Shown here piece after piece: positions 21,509 to 30,230 of a DNA stretch of 60,799 nt. The DNA is from Bacillota bacterium. GTDB lineage: Bacteria > Bacillota > Clostridia > Oscillospirales > Ruminococcaceae. The notes beneath the pieces are model-generated. The model had not been told where the DNA came from. It did no database searches and was given only the letters and a program-made list of their open reading frames with translations. The stretch covers positions 1 to 60,799 of the forward strand of contig JAEWLW010000081.1 of NCBI GenBank assembly GCA_023457355.1, read 5' to 3'. Both the position numbers and the translations under genes were made by a program. Numbering within the stretch: the first letter of the stretch is position 1; the number at the start of each line of letters is the position of its first letter.

Positions 21509-21622
21509 CGCAAGTTGGCAGTTTTGAACGTTTTTTCGTGATAAACTGATAGTGTAAACAAATGGCTTCGGGGCCGCGCAAGCGGTTTTCGGGGCCTTTT
21601 ACATTGTGGGAGGTGTGGCAGG
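21509..21622 (+). promoter_or_regulatory. Probable late-operon control region
   Basis: This 114-bp gap holds a TTGAAC-17-TGATAG candidate promoter (21523-21551) containing TTTTTTCGTGATA, a string also found at the DUF4145 promoter. A GC-rich imperfect repeat follows (CGGGGCC at 21569 and 21591). It is the natural site for activation of the packaging and capsid genes by the regulator upstream. Confidence 0.4.
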
Positions 21623-22141
21623 ATGCCTAAAAAACTAAAAGATGGCAGCGAGGTGCTGACAGCGCAGGAAGAATTATTCTGCCTTGCTTATTGTGAGTAT
21701 TACAACCAAACTAAAGCAGCGATTGAAAGCGGCTATGGTAAAAAGCGGGACGGCACGATAAATGAGCGGTCGGCAGCACAGCAGGGGTATAGGCTCATGC
21801 AAAACGAGCTGATTAAAGCTCGTATCAATGAAATCATGTGTAATTCTGCAAATGAGGTGGGTGCAACCCGTTACTATATTGCCAAAAGACTGAAGGAAAC
21901 CGCTGACCGGTGTTTGCAGGAAGTCAAGCCGGAAATGGTTTGGAACCCTGAAGATCGGTGCATGAAGGCAACCGGAGAGTATGTCTTTAATTCCCGCGAC
22001 GCAGTCAGCGCGTTGAAAACGCTGGCCGAGATTCAGGGGATGAAAACCATGCGTATTGGTAATGCCGAGGGGGAACAGTTTGAGCTTGTTGTAGATGCGG
22101 ATAAAGCTTTGAAGGAACTGGGCTATGAAAAGTCTGGATAA
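21623..22141 (+). CDS. Terminase small subunit
   Basis: 172 residues of the Terminase_2 type: LTAQEELFCLAYCEYYNQ, NQTKAAIESGYG and QGYRLMQNELIKARINEIM form the DNA-binding helical region. The C-terminal half mediates oligomerisation. GGGAGGTG lies upstream. The product recognises phage DNA for packaging with the large subunit, whose gene overlaps its last 17 nt. Confidence 0.9.
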   Translation: MPKKLKDGSEVLTAQEELFCLAYCEYYNQTKAAIESGYGKKRDGTINERSAAQQGYRLMQNELIKARINEIMCNSANEVGATRYYIAKRLKETADRCLQEVKPEMVWNPEDRCMKATGEYVFNSRDAVSALKTLAEIQGMKTMRIGNAEGEQFELVVDADKALKELGYEKSG

Positions 22142-23546
22142 GGCGTTTTTGACCTTGTGCCGCGAGAATTACCGTGCTTATTGCTATTTGGCGCATGATG
22201 GCAAATGGAAACCCGGAAAGGCTGTAAGTTGGCTTGCAGCACAAATTCAGTGTTTTGTGGAAACGCCAACAACGCGGCCCTATGAGATTTTAATTATCAG
22301 CATGCCGCCGCAGCACGGCAAGAGCATGACGATAACCGAGACTTTACCAAGCTGGTATTTAGGCCGACACCCAACCCGCAGGGTGATTGAAATAAGCTAT
22401 TCGGAGGATTTTGCCCAGTTGTTTGGGCGGCGCAATAAAGCAAAGCTGAAACGGTTCGGGCCGGTGCTGTTTTGTGTGCGAGTAGCCAGAAGCCCCGACA
22501 CCAACACGGAATTTGAAACCGACAGCGGCGGGGGCATGATCTCGCGCGGTGTGCTTTCCGGCGTTACAGGCAGACCGGGGGATTTGATGATTATAGACGA
22601 TCCGGTCAAAAACCGTATGGAGGCCGATAGCGAAACCTACCGCGAGCGGGTTTATGGCGAGTGGACGGACAGTTTCAGGACGCGCCTTTCTCCAGGGGCA
22701 AAAGTGATCTTGATTCAAACGCGCTGGCATGAAGATGATTTAGCCGGACGGCTGGCAAAAGACCCGTATGCGAAAGTTATAAACCTGCCGTGTGAAGCGG
22801 AAGAAAATGACCCGCTGGGGCGTAAACCCGGAGAAGCGCTTTGCCCCGAGATTGGCAAAGGTGACCACTGGCTGACGCAGTATAAGGCATCATACATCGA
22901 GGGCAGCCGGTCGTGGAATGCGCTGTTTCAGGGGCACCCGTCATTTACCGAAGGGAATCTGATTAACCGCAACTGGTGGCGGTTTTATAAAAAAGAACCG
23001 GCCGCCATTGAGGTAATTCTTTCTGTTGACGCGTCTTTCAAAGGCGATGAAGGAAGCGACAACGTAGCCATTCAAGCATGGGGCAAGCGAGGGCCAAACA
23101 TTTACCTGCTGGATGCCATTGCGCAAAAGCTGGATTTCCCCAGTACGGTGCGCGAGATAAAGCGGATGGCGAAAAAGTTTCCGCAGCGGCGATATATTGC
23201 CATAGAGGACAAGGCCAACGGCCCCGCCATTATCGCGATGCTTCAGCGTGAGATAGGCGGCGTACTGCCAATAAACCCGGAGGGTGGAAAGATCGCCAGA
23301 GTGAATGCCGTGAGCGGTTATATTGAGGCGGGGAATGTGTTTTTGCCGGAGGAACCGTTTGCATATGACCTTGTGGATGAAGCGGCGAGTTTCCCGAACG
23401 GAAAGCATGATGACCGTGTGGACTGCATGAGTCAGGGATTAAACCGCCTGATTTACCACTGGGCGGCTGTGCCGCAGGAAGAAAAGCAAAGCCGTCTGCC
23501 GCCGGAGCTGCGGACGGATGACGAAAACGGAGGGGAATATTGGTGA
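22125..23546 (+). CDS. Terminase large subunit
   Basis: 473 residues. The ATPase domain has a Walker A-like MPPQHGKSMTITE near residue 62 and Walker B LMIIDDP near 155. The C-terminal RNase H-like nuclease has SVDASFKGDEGSDN near 300, AIEDKANG near 360 and a final metal-site region (KHDDRVDCMSQGL). It cuts concatemers and drives DNA into the procapsid through the portal. The sequence is P22/podovirus-like rather than lambda-like in length. Confidence 0.95.
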   Translation: MKSLDKAFLTLCRENYRAYCYLAHDGKWKPGKAVSWLAAQIQCFVETPTTRPYEILIISMPPQHGKSMTITETLPSWYLGRHPTRRVIEISYSEDFAQLFGRRNKAKLKRFGPVLFCVRVARSPDTNTEFETDSGGGMISRGVLSGVTGRPGDLMIIDDPVKNRMEADSETYRERVYGEWTDSFRTRLSPGAKVILIQTRWHEDDLAGRLAKDPYAKVINLPCEAEENDPLGRKPGEALCPEIGKGDHWLTQYKASYIEGSRSWNALFQGHPSFTEGNLINRNWWRFYKKEPAAIEVILSVDASFKGDEGSDNVAIQAWGKRGPNIYLLDAIAQKLDFPSTVREIKRMAKKFPQRRYIAIEDKANGPAIIAMLQREIGGVLPINPEGGKIARVNAVSGYIEAGNVFLPEEPFAYDLVDEAASFPNGKHDDRVDCMSQGLNRLIYHWAAVPQEEKQSRLPPELRTDDENGGEYW

Positions 23547-23806
23547 GCATTTTATTTTGGCTGGTTTTTGTTATTCAGTTGGCTTTATTGATTTTCGTCT
23601 GCCTGCTTTTTAAAAGCTTCAGACAGATTGAATGCCATATCTGCACGATTTGTGAAGTGAATGAAAGGCCAAAAGGGCAGGCTGTCACACTGGAAAAGGC
23701 TGGTCACCCGCCCGACAAAAACGAGAAACTGCCGCAAAACCTGACCCAAGAAATTGTGAATGAATGGTTTTATGGAGCGGAAAAGGGAAAGGTTGATGAA
23801 GAATGA
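23543..23806 (+). CDS. Small membrane protein in the packaging operon
   Basis: About 87 residues: one strong N-terminal membrane helix (LFWLVFVIQLALLIFVCLLF), then CHICTICEVNERP with a CxxC pair, then a polar tail. GTG 23543 overlaps the TerL stop (GGAGG upstream). It overlaps the portal start by 4 nt. Function unknown. Confidence 0.6.
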   Translation: MSILFWLVFVIQLALLIFVCLLFKSFRQIECHICTICEVNERPKGQAVTLEKAGHPPDKNEKLPQNLTQEIVNEWFYGAEKGKVDEE

Positions 23807-25557
23807 GTGACACCCAAGCAACAGAGCTTTGGAAACGTTTTGAGAATGGCATGAGCTATCAAAAAGCAATGGGTTTTTCGAATCTTTTTCCGACTTGTGT
23901 TGATTTTAAAGAGGGCCGACAGTGGCCGGCACCGACGAAAAGGACAAAGCACCTGCCGAGGCCGGTTTTTAATATTTGCGAATTCTACATACGGACAAAG
24001 GCTTCTAACATTTTGAATCAGAACATCAAAATGCTGTATTCTCCGGTACAGAAGGATGATTCTCGCGCGGATGAAGGCGCCAAGAAGTATTCCGACTATG
24101 CCGAAACGCTGTGGAAAGAAATGCAGCACGACCTTTTGAATGAGGAATTTATTGACGATGCCGCAACGGTTGGCACGGGCATTCTGCATTACTACTGGGA
24201 CAATGACGTTGTGGGCGGGGTGCGGCAGCCGGTTAAGGGCGGGCTGCGCGGCGAGATTTTAGACCCGATGACGGTATTCTTCGGAAACCCGCAGGATAAG
24301 CGGGTACAGAAACAGCCGTGGATTCTGATTGCCCAACGCTGTACGGTAGCGGCTGTGCGGGAACTGGCAAAAGCGGAAAAACTGCCGCAGGAACAAATTG
24401 AACTGATTTCTGGCGATGACGAATATGCCGACAACTATCAGGCGGCGCGGCAGGAAATGCAGGACGATAAAAAATGCACGCTGCTGATTTGCTATTACCG
24501 CAAAAACGGAAACGTTTATTTTGACCGCGGAACACGTGGCGTTATGATCACGAGCGGGCGGAGCCTGACCCCGCAACTGCCGCAAGAGGAAAGCGCGCCG
24601 GAGGTTGAAGCCGCTGAACCGGATGGCTTTGAAACCGTTGAAAAGATTCAGCCAACCATCACGCTGTACCCGATTGTGATTATGATCTGGCGGAGCCGCA
24701 AGCGCTGCGCTTTTGGAATTGGAGAAGTGGAAGACATTATTCCGGCACAGAAGGCGATTAACTGGCTTCATGCGATGAATCAGCTTGCAGTGCAGGACAT
24801 GGCGTGGCCGAAAATTAAGGCAAAGGAAGGCGCGTTGCAACAGCCGATAACCAATGAGCCAGGAGAAATTATCATAGACCATTCCCCGTCGGGGGATGGG
24901 ATCAGCTATATGGATCCACCGACGTTTTCTAATTTCGTCGTGTCGCTGATTGACAAGATAACCGAGATGTCGCGCATGGTTTCGGGCGTTTCGGAGGTGG
25001 CAAGCGGCGAGCCGTTCACGGCTACGATGGCGGCCAGTGCTATTATCGCGTTGCAGAATCAGGCCAAGCAGCCCATAGAAAAGATTCAGCGGCGCTTTTA
25101 TCGCTGCTGTGAGGAAATAGGGCGGATATGGGAGCAGTTTTTTAAAACCTATTATTCGTTGCCAAGGCCAATGCGCGCGAAAGACGAAACCGGCGGTGAG
25201 GTATTTGACCAATTCACCGGGACAGACTATGCCGACATTGACTTTGCACTTGATGTGGATGTTGGGGCTGGTTCGGAATATTCCGAAAGTCTGGCACAGG
25301 CGACGCTTGATAAGCTTTTTGATGGCGGAAACATAGACCTTGACACTTACATAGAACTGGCGCCTAAGAATGTCATGCCGTTTAAAGAGACGCTGAAGCG
25401 GTTGCGGGAACAGGCGGTGTTAAAAGCGATGCAGGCCGGGACGGTGCCCGTGGAGCAGCAGGTAGCGGAACCGGTGCAAAGCGCAGCACCGAGCGGGCGG
25501 GCACCGCTGGGGATTCCGCTGCCGCAGATACCGCAGACGGGAGGTGTAATGCTATGA
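23803..25557 (+). CDS. Portal protein (podovirus type)
   Basis: 584 residues. Features of P22-like portals: RPVFNICEFYIRTKASNILNQ near the start, ILHYYWDNDVVGG, an extended wing region, and a C-terminal stem with VSGVSEVASGEPFTATMAAS and NQAKQPIEKIQRRFYRC. A Pro/Ala-rich tail ends the protein. Twelve copies form the DNA entry ring that binds the terminase and the short tail. It is placed directly between terminase and scaffold, as expected. Confidence 0.9.
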   Translation: MSDTQATELWKRFENGMSYQKAMGFSNLFPTCVDFKEGRQWPAPTKRTKHLPRPVFNICEFYIRTKASNILNQNIKMLYSPVQKDDSRADEGAKKYSDYAETLWKEMQHDLLNEEFIDDAATVGTGILHYYWDNDVVGGVRQPVKGGLRGEILDPMTVFFGNPQDKRVQKQPWILIAQRCTVAAVRELAKAEKLPQEQIELISGDDEYADNYQAARQEMQDDKKCTLLICYYRKNGNVYFDRGTRGVMITSGRSLTPQLPQEESAPEVEAAEPDGFETVEKIQPTITLYPIVIMIWRSRKRCAFGIGEVEDIIPAQKAINWLHAMNQLAVQDMAWPKIKAKEGALQQPITNEPGEIIIDHSPSGDGISYMDPPTFSNFVVSLIDKITEMSRMVSGVSEVASGEPFTATMAASAIIALQNQAKQPIEKIQRRFYRCCEEIGRIWEQFFKTYYSLPRPMRAKDETGGEVFDQFTGTDYADIDFALDVDVGAGSEYSESLAQATLDKLFDGGNIDLDTYIELAPKNVMPFKETLKRLREQAVLKAMQAGTVPVEQQVAEPVQSAAPSGRAPLGIPLPQIPQTGGVML

Positions 25558-25733
25558 AATGCCCATATTGCGAAATTGAAGGTGTGATATCCGGTGTAAA
25601 AACGCAGGTTGAGGGGGACAGCAGCCCGGAAACTCAAACACAGGTTTTTACGGTGCAGGATATCACCTGCCGAAACCCTCAATGCAGCCATTTTGAACAG
25701 AAAGTGGCGGAGGTAAAGCACCAAATTTTTTAA
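25554..25733 (+). CDS. Small zinc-ribbon protein in the capsid operon
   Basis: 59 residues starting at ATG 25554, which overlaps the portal stop. MKCPYCEIEG and CRNPQCSHF form a two-CxxC-like zinc ribbon resembling the Ogr/Delta class of short phage proteins. The next 88 bp before the scaffold gene are non-coding with a small GCGGG/CCCGC hairpin. Confidence 0.6.
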   Translation: MKCPYCEIEGVISGVKTQVEGDSSPETQTQVFTVQDITCRNPQCSHFEQKVAEVKHQIF

Positions 25734-25821
25734 CACAATGCGGGATGTGCCCGCTGTGGATAGAGGCTGAAAAACGGGTGGCGACCGAACCTCGCCCAAA
25801 AACGCCAAAGGAGTCATTGAA

Positions 25822-26574
25822 ATGGATGGATTTATGGCTGATAATGCCGCAACGGAAGAAATTATGGATGCCACCGCCGACTTAAATGCCGAGGTGCAGG
25901 ATACACTGCCGGGAGAGGCCGACGCGACGGGTAAAAATGATGGACCTGCTGCGGATGACGGTGCCGCCGCCGTCGAAGTGGGCGATACCAGGGAAATGAC
26001 GCGTAGTTTTTCTAAGCGCCTGAATGAAATGATCTCACAGAAAGAGCGGGAAATCTTTGAAGGCCTTGGACTCAAAAACGAGTTTACGGGAGAGGTGATT
26101 CAGAGCCAGCAGGATTATAGCCGTTATCTGAGTATGCAGCAGGCATCTAAGAGCGGGCAAGACCCTGTTATGGCAGAACGCATGGGCGCCATGGAAAGCG
26201 AGCTTTCGCGTTATCGTATCGCCGAGCAGGATAAGGCGCTTGCAAAGGACCCGGAACGCGGAGAGGCTTACAAGGCGTTGCGCAATGACGTGATGGAGCT
26301 TGTGGATTATTGCCACAAAAACGGGAATCCGGATGTTGACGTTGAAAGCGCGTTTGGCGTTGTGTTGCGTCAGAACCTTGGAAAGCTTATGAACACGACC
26401 AAAGCAAAAACACAGCAGCAGGCGGTAAGGCAGATGACCGCCAACGCTGCGGCCAGCCCCGGCGCGCTGGGCACTGGGGAAACACCAAAGCCAACAAGCT
26501 ATGCCAGCATGAGCGACGCGGATTTTGAAAAGCAGCTACAGCTGGCACTGGACGGAAAGCTTAAAAAGAGCTGA
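25822..26574 (+). CDS. Capsid scaffolding protein
   Basis: 250 residues, acidic N-terminus (DAADLNAE-like, PAADDGAAA), central helices (RLNEMISQKEREIFEGLGL, MGAMESELSRYRIAEQDKAL) and a basic C-terminus typical of scaffolds. It sits between portal and major capsid genes. Scaffolds shape the procapsid and leave before maturation. Assignment rests on position, composition and length rather than a diagnostic motif. Confidence 0.75.
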   Translation: MDGFMADNAATEEIMDATADLNAEVQDTLPGEADATGKNDGPAADDGAAAVEVGDTREMTRSFSKRLNEMISQKEREIFEGLGLKNEFTGEVIQSQQDYSRYLSMQQASKSGQDPVMAERMGAMESELSRYRIAEQDKALAKDPERGEAYKALRNDVMELVDYCHKNGNPDVDVESAFGVVLRQNLGKLMNTTKAKTQQQAVRQMTANAAASPGALGTGETPKPTSYASMSDADFEKQLQLALDGKLKKS

Positions 26575-26597
26575 CCTAACTTGATAAGGAGGAAAAC

Positions 26598-27506
26598 ATG
26601 AATACTTTAGGAACCTTGACCGCAGAAAACAAAGAGTTTTATGAAAGAGCACTTTTGAAGCGCCTGACCCCCAATTTGGTATTTACCAAGTACGGCCAGA
26701 AAAAAAGTGCGCCCAAAAATGAAGGCGACACCGTCAATTTCCGTCGCTTTAACTCGCTGCCGATTTCGACCACTCCGTTGCAGGAAGGGGTGACCCCCAC
26801 CGGCGATGACATTACCGTCACCACGGTAAAGGCAACTGTAACGCAATTTGGCCGCTTTGCAACCATCACCGACAAACTGGACCTGATGGGCATTGACCCG
26901 GTTGTTACGGAAACGGTGCAGGTACAGGGCGAGCAGGCGGGAATGACCATTGACACTGTTTCACGAAATGAAATTGTTAACGGAACCAATGTGCAGTACT
27001 CCGGCGGCAGAGCCAATACCGACGCATTGACCGCCGCCGACGTGCTGACAAGCACCGACGTAAAAAAGGCGGTGCGAACGTTGAGAAAGGCCAACGCGAA
27101 GCCCAAGGAGGGGAAATTCTTCATCGGTGTTGTCGACCCTGATGTGGCGTATGACCTCATGAGTGACCCGCTGTGGCAGGACGTAAGCAAATATAACGGC
27201 GGTACTGCCATTATGGAAGGTGAGATCGGAAAGCTGCACGGTGTGCGCTTTATCGAAACCACCAACACCAATACCCATGAGAACGCCGGCGGTGTGATGG
27301 TGCATGACACGATGATTATTGGCGCGGATGCCTACGGAATTGTGGACATCAGCGGCAGTTCCAAGCCGGAGGTTATCGTGAAGCCGCTGGGCTCCGGTGA
27401 TGACCCGCTGAATCAGCGTTCCACCTGCGGCTGGAAATGCCTGTTCACTGCAAAGCGTTTGCAGGAACTGGCCATGGTGCGCATTGAGAGTGCCGTAAGT
27501 GCCTGA
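26598..27506 (+). CDS. Major capsid protein, N4-gp56 family
   Basis: 302 residues. RALLKRLTPNLVFTKYGQKK, FRRFNSLPISTTPLQEGVTP, TVTQFGRFATITDKLDLMG and the later FFIGVVDPDVAYDLMSDPLW are signatures of the N4-gp56 family (HK97 fold), the shell protein of many podoviruses. AAGGAGG lies just before the ATG. The gene ends in a hairpin terminator, consistent with high expression. Confidence 0.92.
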   Translation: MNTLGTLTAENKEFYERALLKRLTPNLVFTKYGQKKSAPKNEGDTVNFRRFNSLPISTTPLQEGVTPTGDDITVTTVKATVTQFGRFATITDKLDLMGIDPVVTETVQVQGEQAGMTIDTVSRNEIVNGTNVQYSGGRANTDALTAADVLTSTDVKKAVRTLRKANAKPKEGKFFIGVVDPDVAYDLMSDPLWQDVSKYNGGTAIMEGEIGKLHGVRFIETTNTNTHENAGGVMVHDTMIIGADAYGIVDISGSSKPEVIVKPLGSGDDPLNQRSTCGWKCLFTAKRLQELAMVRIESAVSA

Positions 27507-27521
27507 TAGGCTTTACACAAC

Positions 27522-27543
27522 GGGGGAGGTTATAAACTCCCCC
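27522..27543 (+). terminator. Hairpin after the major capsid gene
   Basis: GGGGGAG / CTCCCCC, a perfect 7-bp stem with an 8-nt loop, followed by TGACATTTTAAAA. Probably partial termination or mRNA protection downstream of the capsid gene. Confidence 0.6.
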
Positions 27544-27570
27544 TGACATTTTAAAACGGAGGAAAATAGT

Positions 27571-27846
27571 ATGTCTAAAACTAAGACCGATGAAGTCATG
27601 AACGCATCCATTGAGGAAAAGAAAGAAATGACCGATGCTGAAATGGATGCGGTTGCAAAGTCGACCGGCAGCATCCTTTCCGGGGAACCTAAAGTGAAGA
27701 TTAAAATTCCGAGGGACCCGTTGAATAAGGACAACACCGCCGTGCCTGTTGGCATTAATGGGTACTTCTATAACATCCGGCGCGGAGAGACGGTGGAAGT
27801 GCCTGAAAGCGTTGCAAACCTGCTGGAACGCGGCGGATATATCTGA
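27571..27846 (+). CDS. Small head protein (decoration-like)
   Basis: 91 residues. The N-terminal half is acidic and helical. The C-terminal half (KVKIKIPRDPLNKDN, VPVGINGYFYNIRRGETVEVP, VANLLERGGYI) is a conserved module seen in small proteins next to N4-gp56 capsid genes. GGAGG precedes the ATG. It is probably a head-associated protein; the exact role is unknown. Confidence 0.65.
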   Translation: MSKTKTDEVMNASIEEKKEMTDAEMDAVAKSTGSILSGEPKVKIKIPRDPLNKDNTAVPVGINGYFYNIRRGETVEVPESVANLLERGGYI

Positions 27847-27861
27847 TAAGGAGCGTTGACC

Positions 27862-28383
27862 ATGACAAAGGGAGAATTGCGGGACAGATATTTAAGATAT
27901 TTGGGTGAGGCCACGATTAACGGTTCTCCCAAAGTCAACAAGGATTTGGCGGACCAGTTTAATTATATTCTGCCGGGTGCGCTTAAAAACGTTGCAGCGG
28001 CTTTTCCTGTTTACGCGGTGGCCGCTGCAACGGACAGTTTCACCCCGCCGGAAGACTTCTGGACGCTGGAAAGCCTGACCGATGCAGACGGGATGGCTGT
28101 TGATTACCGTGTGAGCCCTGCCGGGACGTACATTTTTGACGGCCGCGCTGATGTAAAGTATCGCGTATTGCCGCAAATTTCGTCCACTGCGCCGGATGAT
28201 ACCGCCGTGATGGTTTATCCGCCTGCGGCTGACCTTGTGGCGATTCAATGCGCCATGACGGCTGCGATAAGTTTTGCAGAGCAAAGTTATAAAGTGGCGT
28301 ATCTTTCAAGCCTTTATAACACCATGGCGGCACAGCTCACTATTTCGGACCATCCGAGATATGAAAGGGTGTACGCAATATGA
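27862..28383 (+). CDS. Head-tail adaptor-like protein
   Basis: 173 residues: ELRDRYLRYLGEATINGSPK at the start, SFTPPEDFWTLESLTDADG in the middle, mixed helix and sheet. It occupies the connector position between the head protein and the nozzle-like protein, like P22 gp4 or T7 gp11. I start at ATG 27862, 8 nt after AAGGAG. The assignment is positional. Confidence 0.6.
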   Translation: MTKGELRDRYLRYLGEATINGSPKVNKDLADQFNYILPGALKNVAAAFPVYAVAAATDSFTPPEDFWTLESLTDADGMAVDYRVSPAGTYIFDGRADVKYRVLPQISSTAPDDTAVMVYPPAADLVAIQCAMTAAISFAEQSYKVAYLSSLYNTMAAQLTISDHPRYERVYAI

Positions 28384-30230
28384 CTTATCCTTTTTCATTT
28401 GGAAATACGGCCAGGCCAAAAACAACCGTCGCTTCAATCGAAAATTTTAGGGGCGACGATTTAAGGAATACGGCGGCAACCGTTGACAAAACCAGAAGCC
28501 CCGAAAGCCTGAACATGATCCGGGATGAAATTGGGCAGGTAAGAAAGCGCATGGGGTATTATCTGGTAAAGTCTTATTCTGGCCAGATAAACGGCGCCCA
28601 TAAATTCAACGATGACCTTTTGATTCATGCCGGGGATAAGCTTTATAAGGGTGATACCGTTATTGGGACACTGGACAATGCCAGGTCGCAAAGCTGGCTT
28701 CTGAATGGCAAGCTGTACCTGCTGGATGGGGCCAAATTCCGCATTTATGATGGTGAGACGCTCTCAGACGTAGCGGGACACGGCTATATACCCACCACGA
28801 TTATTTCGCGCAACCCGGACGGGAGCGGCGGAAGCGCGTATGAAGAAATAAACCTTTTGGAACCGGGGTTTACAAATTCGTTCTATTTATCTGAGGCTGC
28901 GACGGTGTTTCAACTGACTGATGACAGTTTGGACAGCAAAACGGTTACAGCTAAGATTATGAATTCATCCGGCACATGGGTGGACAAAACCGAGGGCACA
29001 CACTTTTCCGTGAACCGAACAACGGGCGTTGTGACCTTTTCAAGCTCCGTTCCCGCTTCACCGCTGGACGGTGAGGACAATGTAAAAATAACGGCCTACA
29101 AGACGCGCACCGGATACGCGGATAAGATTAATAAGTGCACCATCTCCACGCTTTTCGGCGTTAATGGTGCGGCCGACAGGTTGTTTTTGGCCGGACACCC
29201 GGATTATCCAAACCAGGACCGGTACAGCCAGATGAATGATCCCACCTATTTTGGGGATCTTTCTTATTCGGTTTTAGGGCAGGACAATTCCGCTATTATG
29301 GGTTACTCCATTATTGCGGACCGTCTGGCAGCCCACAAGGATGACAGTGAGGACGGCAGAAATGTTATCTTGCGGTCCGGGCTGCTGACCGCCGATGGAG
29401 AAGCAACGTTTCCCATTGTTTCATCTTTACAGGGGGAAGGCTGCAACTGCAAACAGGGGTGCGCTTATTTGGGACGTGAGCCGCTTTTTGTGACGCGAAA
29501 CGGCATCTATGCCATAACGGCGGAAGATATCACCGGAGAAAAATACAGCCAGAACCGCAGCGGTTTTCTGAATTCCAAAATGATTAATGAAAATCTTGCG
29601 GACGCGGTGTGCTGTGTGTTCAATGACTTCTATTTTCTGGCCGTTCCGAGCGGGCGCGTTTATGTGTTGGACAGTCTGCAAAAGACCTACAGCAAGAACG
29701 AGCCTTACAGCACATTCCAATATGAAGGCTATGTGCTGGATAACATCAATGCCCGCGTTATGTGGGCGGATGATGCGACGCTTTATTTTGGGGACAGCGC
29801 GGGCAGCGTATGGGCCTTTTATAAAGATAAAAGTGACCCGAATTCCTTCAATGACAACGGCATGGCTATTAAGGCTTATTGGGATACGCCTTATTTTTCT
29901 GGAAAGGTCATTCACAATAAGAAAAAATTCACTTACATAAGCCTGACGCTGGCGCCGGCGCCACAGACTGGCGTTAGGGTATACGGGAAAGTAAAAGGCC
30001 TTTGGAAAGTGCTTTTTGAGGATTTTGTCACGGCGCGTTACTTTGATTTTAAGTATCTGGATTTTTCAAAATTTACGTTTTCGACCGATGCAAGCCCAAT
30101 AAACATAAAAAAAGAACTGGACGTTCAATTTGTTGACAAGCTGATGTTCCGGCTTGAAAACGACGCGCTTAACGAGCCGTTTGGAATCTATGACTTATCG
30201 GTTGAATTTATGGAAGGGGGCCATTTTTAG
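28380..30230 (+). CDS. Tail nozzle/stabilisation-like protein
   Basis: 616 residues, rich in beta structure. The N-terminus (NFRGDDLRNTAATVDKTRSP, QVRKRMGYYLVKSYSG) is typical of the large tubular or stabilisation proteins that close podovirus portals (P22 gp10 or T7 gp12 role). Middle and C-terminal repeats (LFLAGHPDYPNQDRYSQMND, PLFVTRNGIYAITAED) look like beta-propeller blades. It is coupled to the adaptor gene (4-nt overlap) and to the fibre gene (1-nt overlap). Confidence 0.75.
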   Translation: MTYPFSFGNTARPKTTVASIENFRGDDLRNTAATVDKTRSPESLNMIRDEIGQVRKRMGYYLVKSYSGQINGAHKFNDDLLIHAGDKLYKGDTVIGTLDNARSQSWLLNGKLYLLDGAKFRIYDGETLSDVAGHGYIPTTIISRNPDGSGGSAYEEINLLEPGFTNSFYLSEAATVFQLTDDSLDSKTVTAKIMNSSGTWVDKTEGTHFSVNRTTGVVTFSSSVPASPLDGEDNVKITAYKTRTGYADKINKCTISTLFGVNGAADRLFLAGHPDYPNQDRYSQMNDPTYFGDLSYSVLGQDNSAIMGYSIIADRLAAHKDDSEDGRNVILRSGLLTADGEATFPIVSSLQGEGCNCKQGCAYLGREPLFVTRNGIYAITAEDITGEKYSQNRSGFLNSKMINENLADAVCCVFNDFYFLAVPSGRVYVLDSLQKTYSKNEPYSTFQYEGYVLDNINARVMWADDATLYFGDSAGSVWAFYKDKSDPNSFNDNGMAIKAYWDTPYFSGKVIHNKKKFTYISLTLAPAPQTGVRVYGKVKGLWKVLFEDFVTARYFDFKYLDFSKFTFSTDASPINIKKELDVQFVDKLMFRLENDALNEPFGIYDLSVEFMEGGHF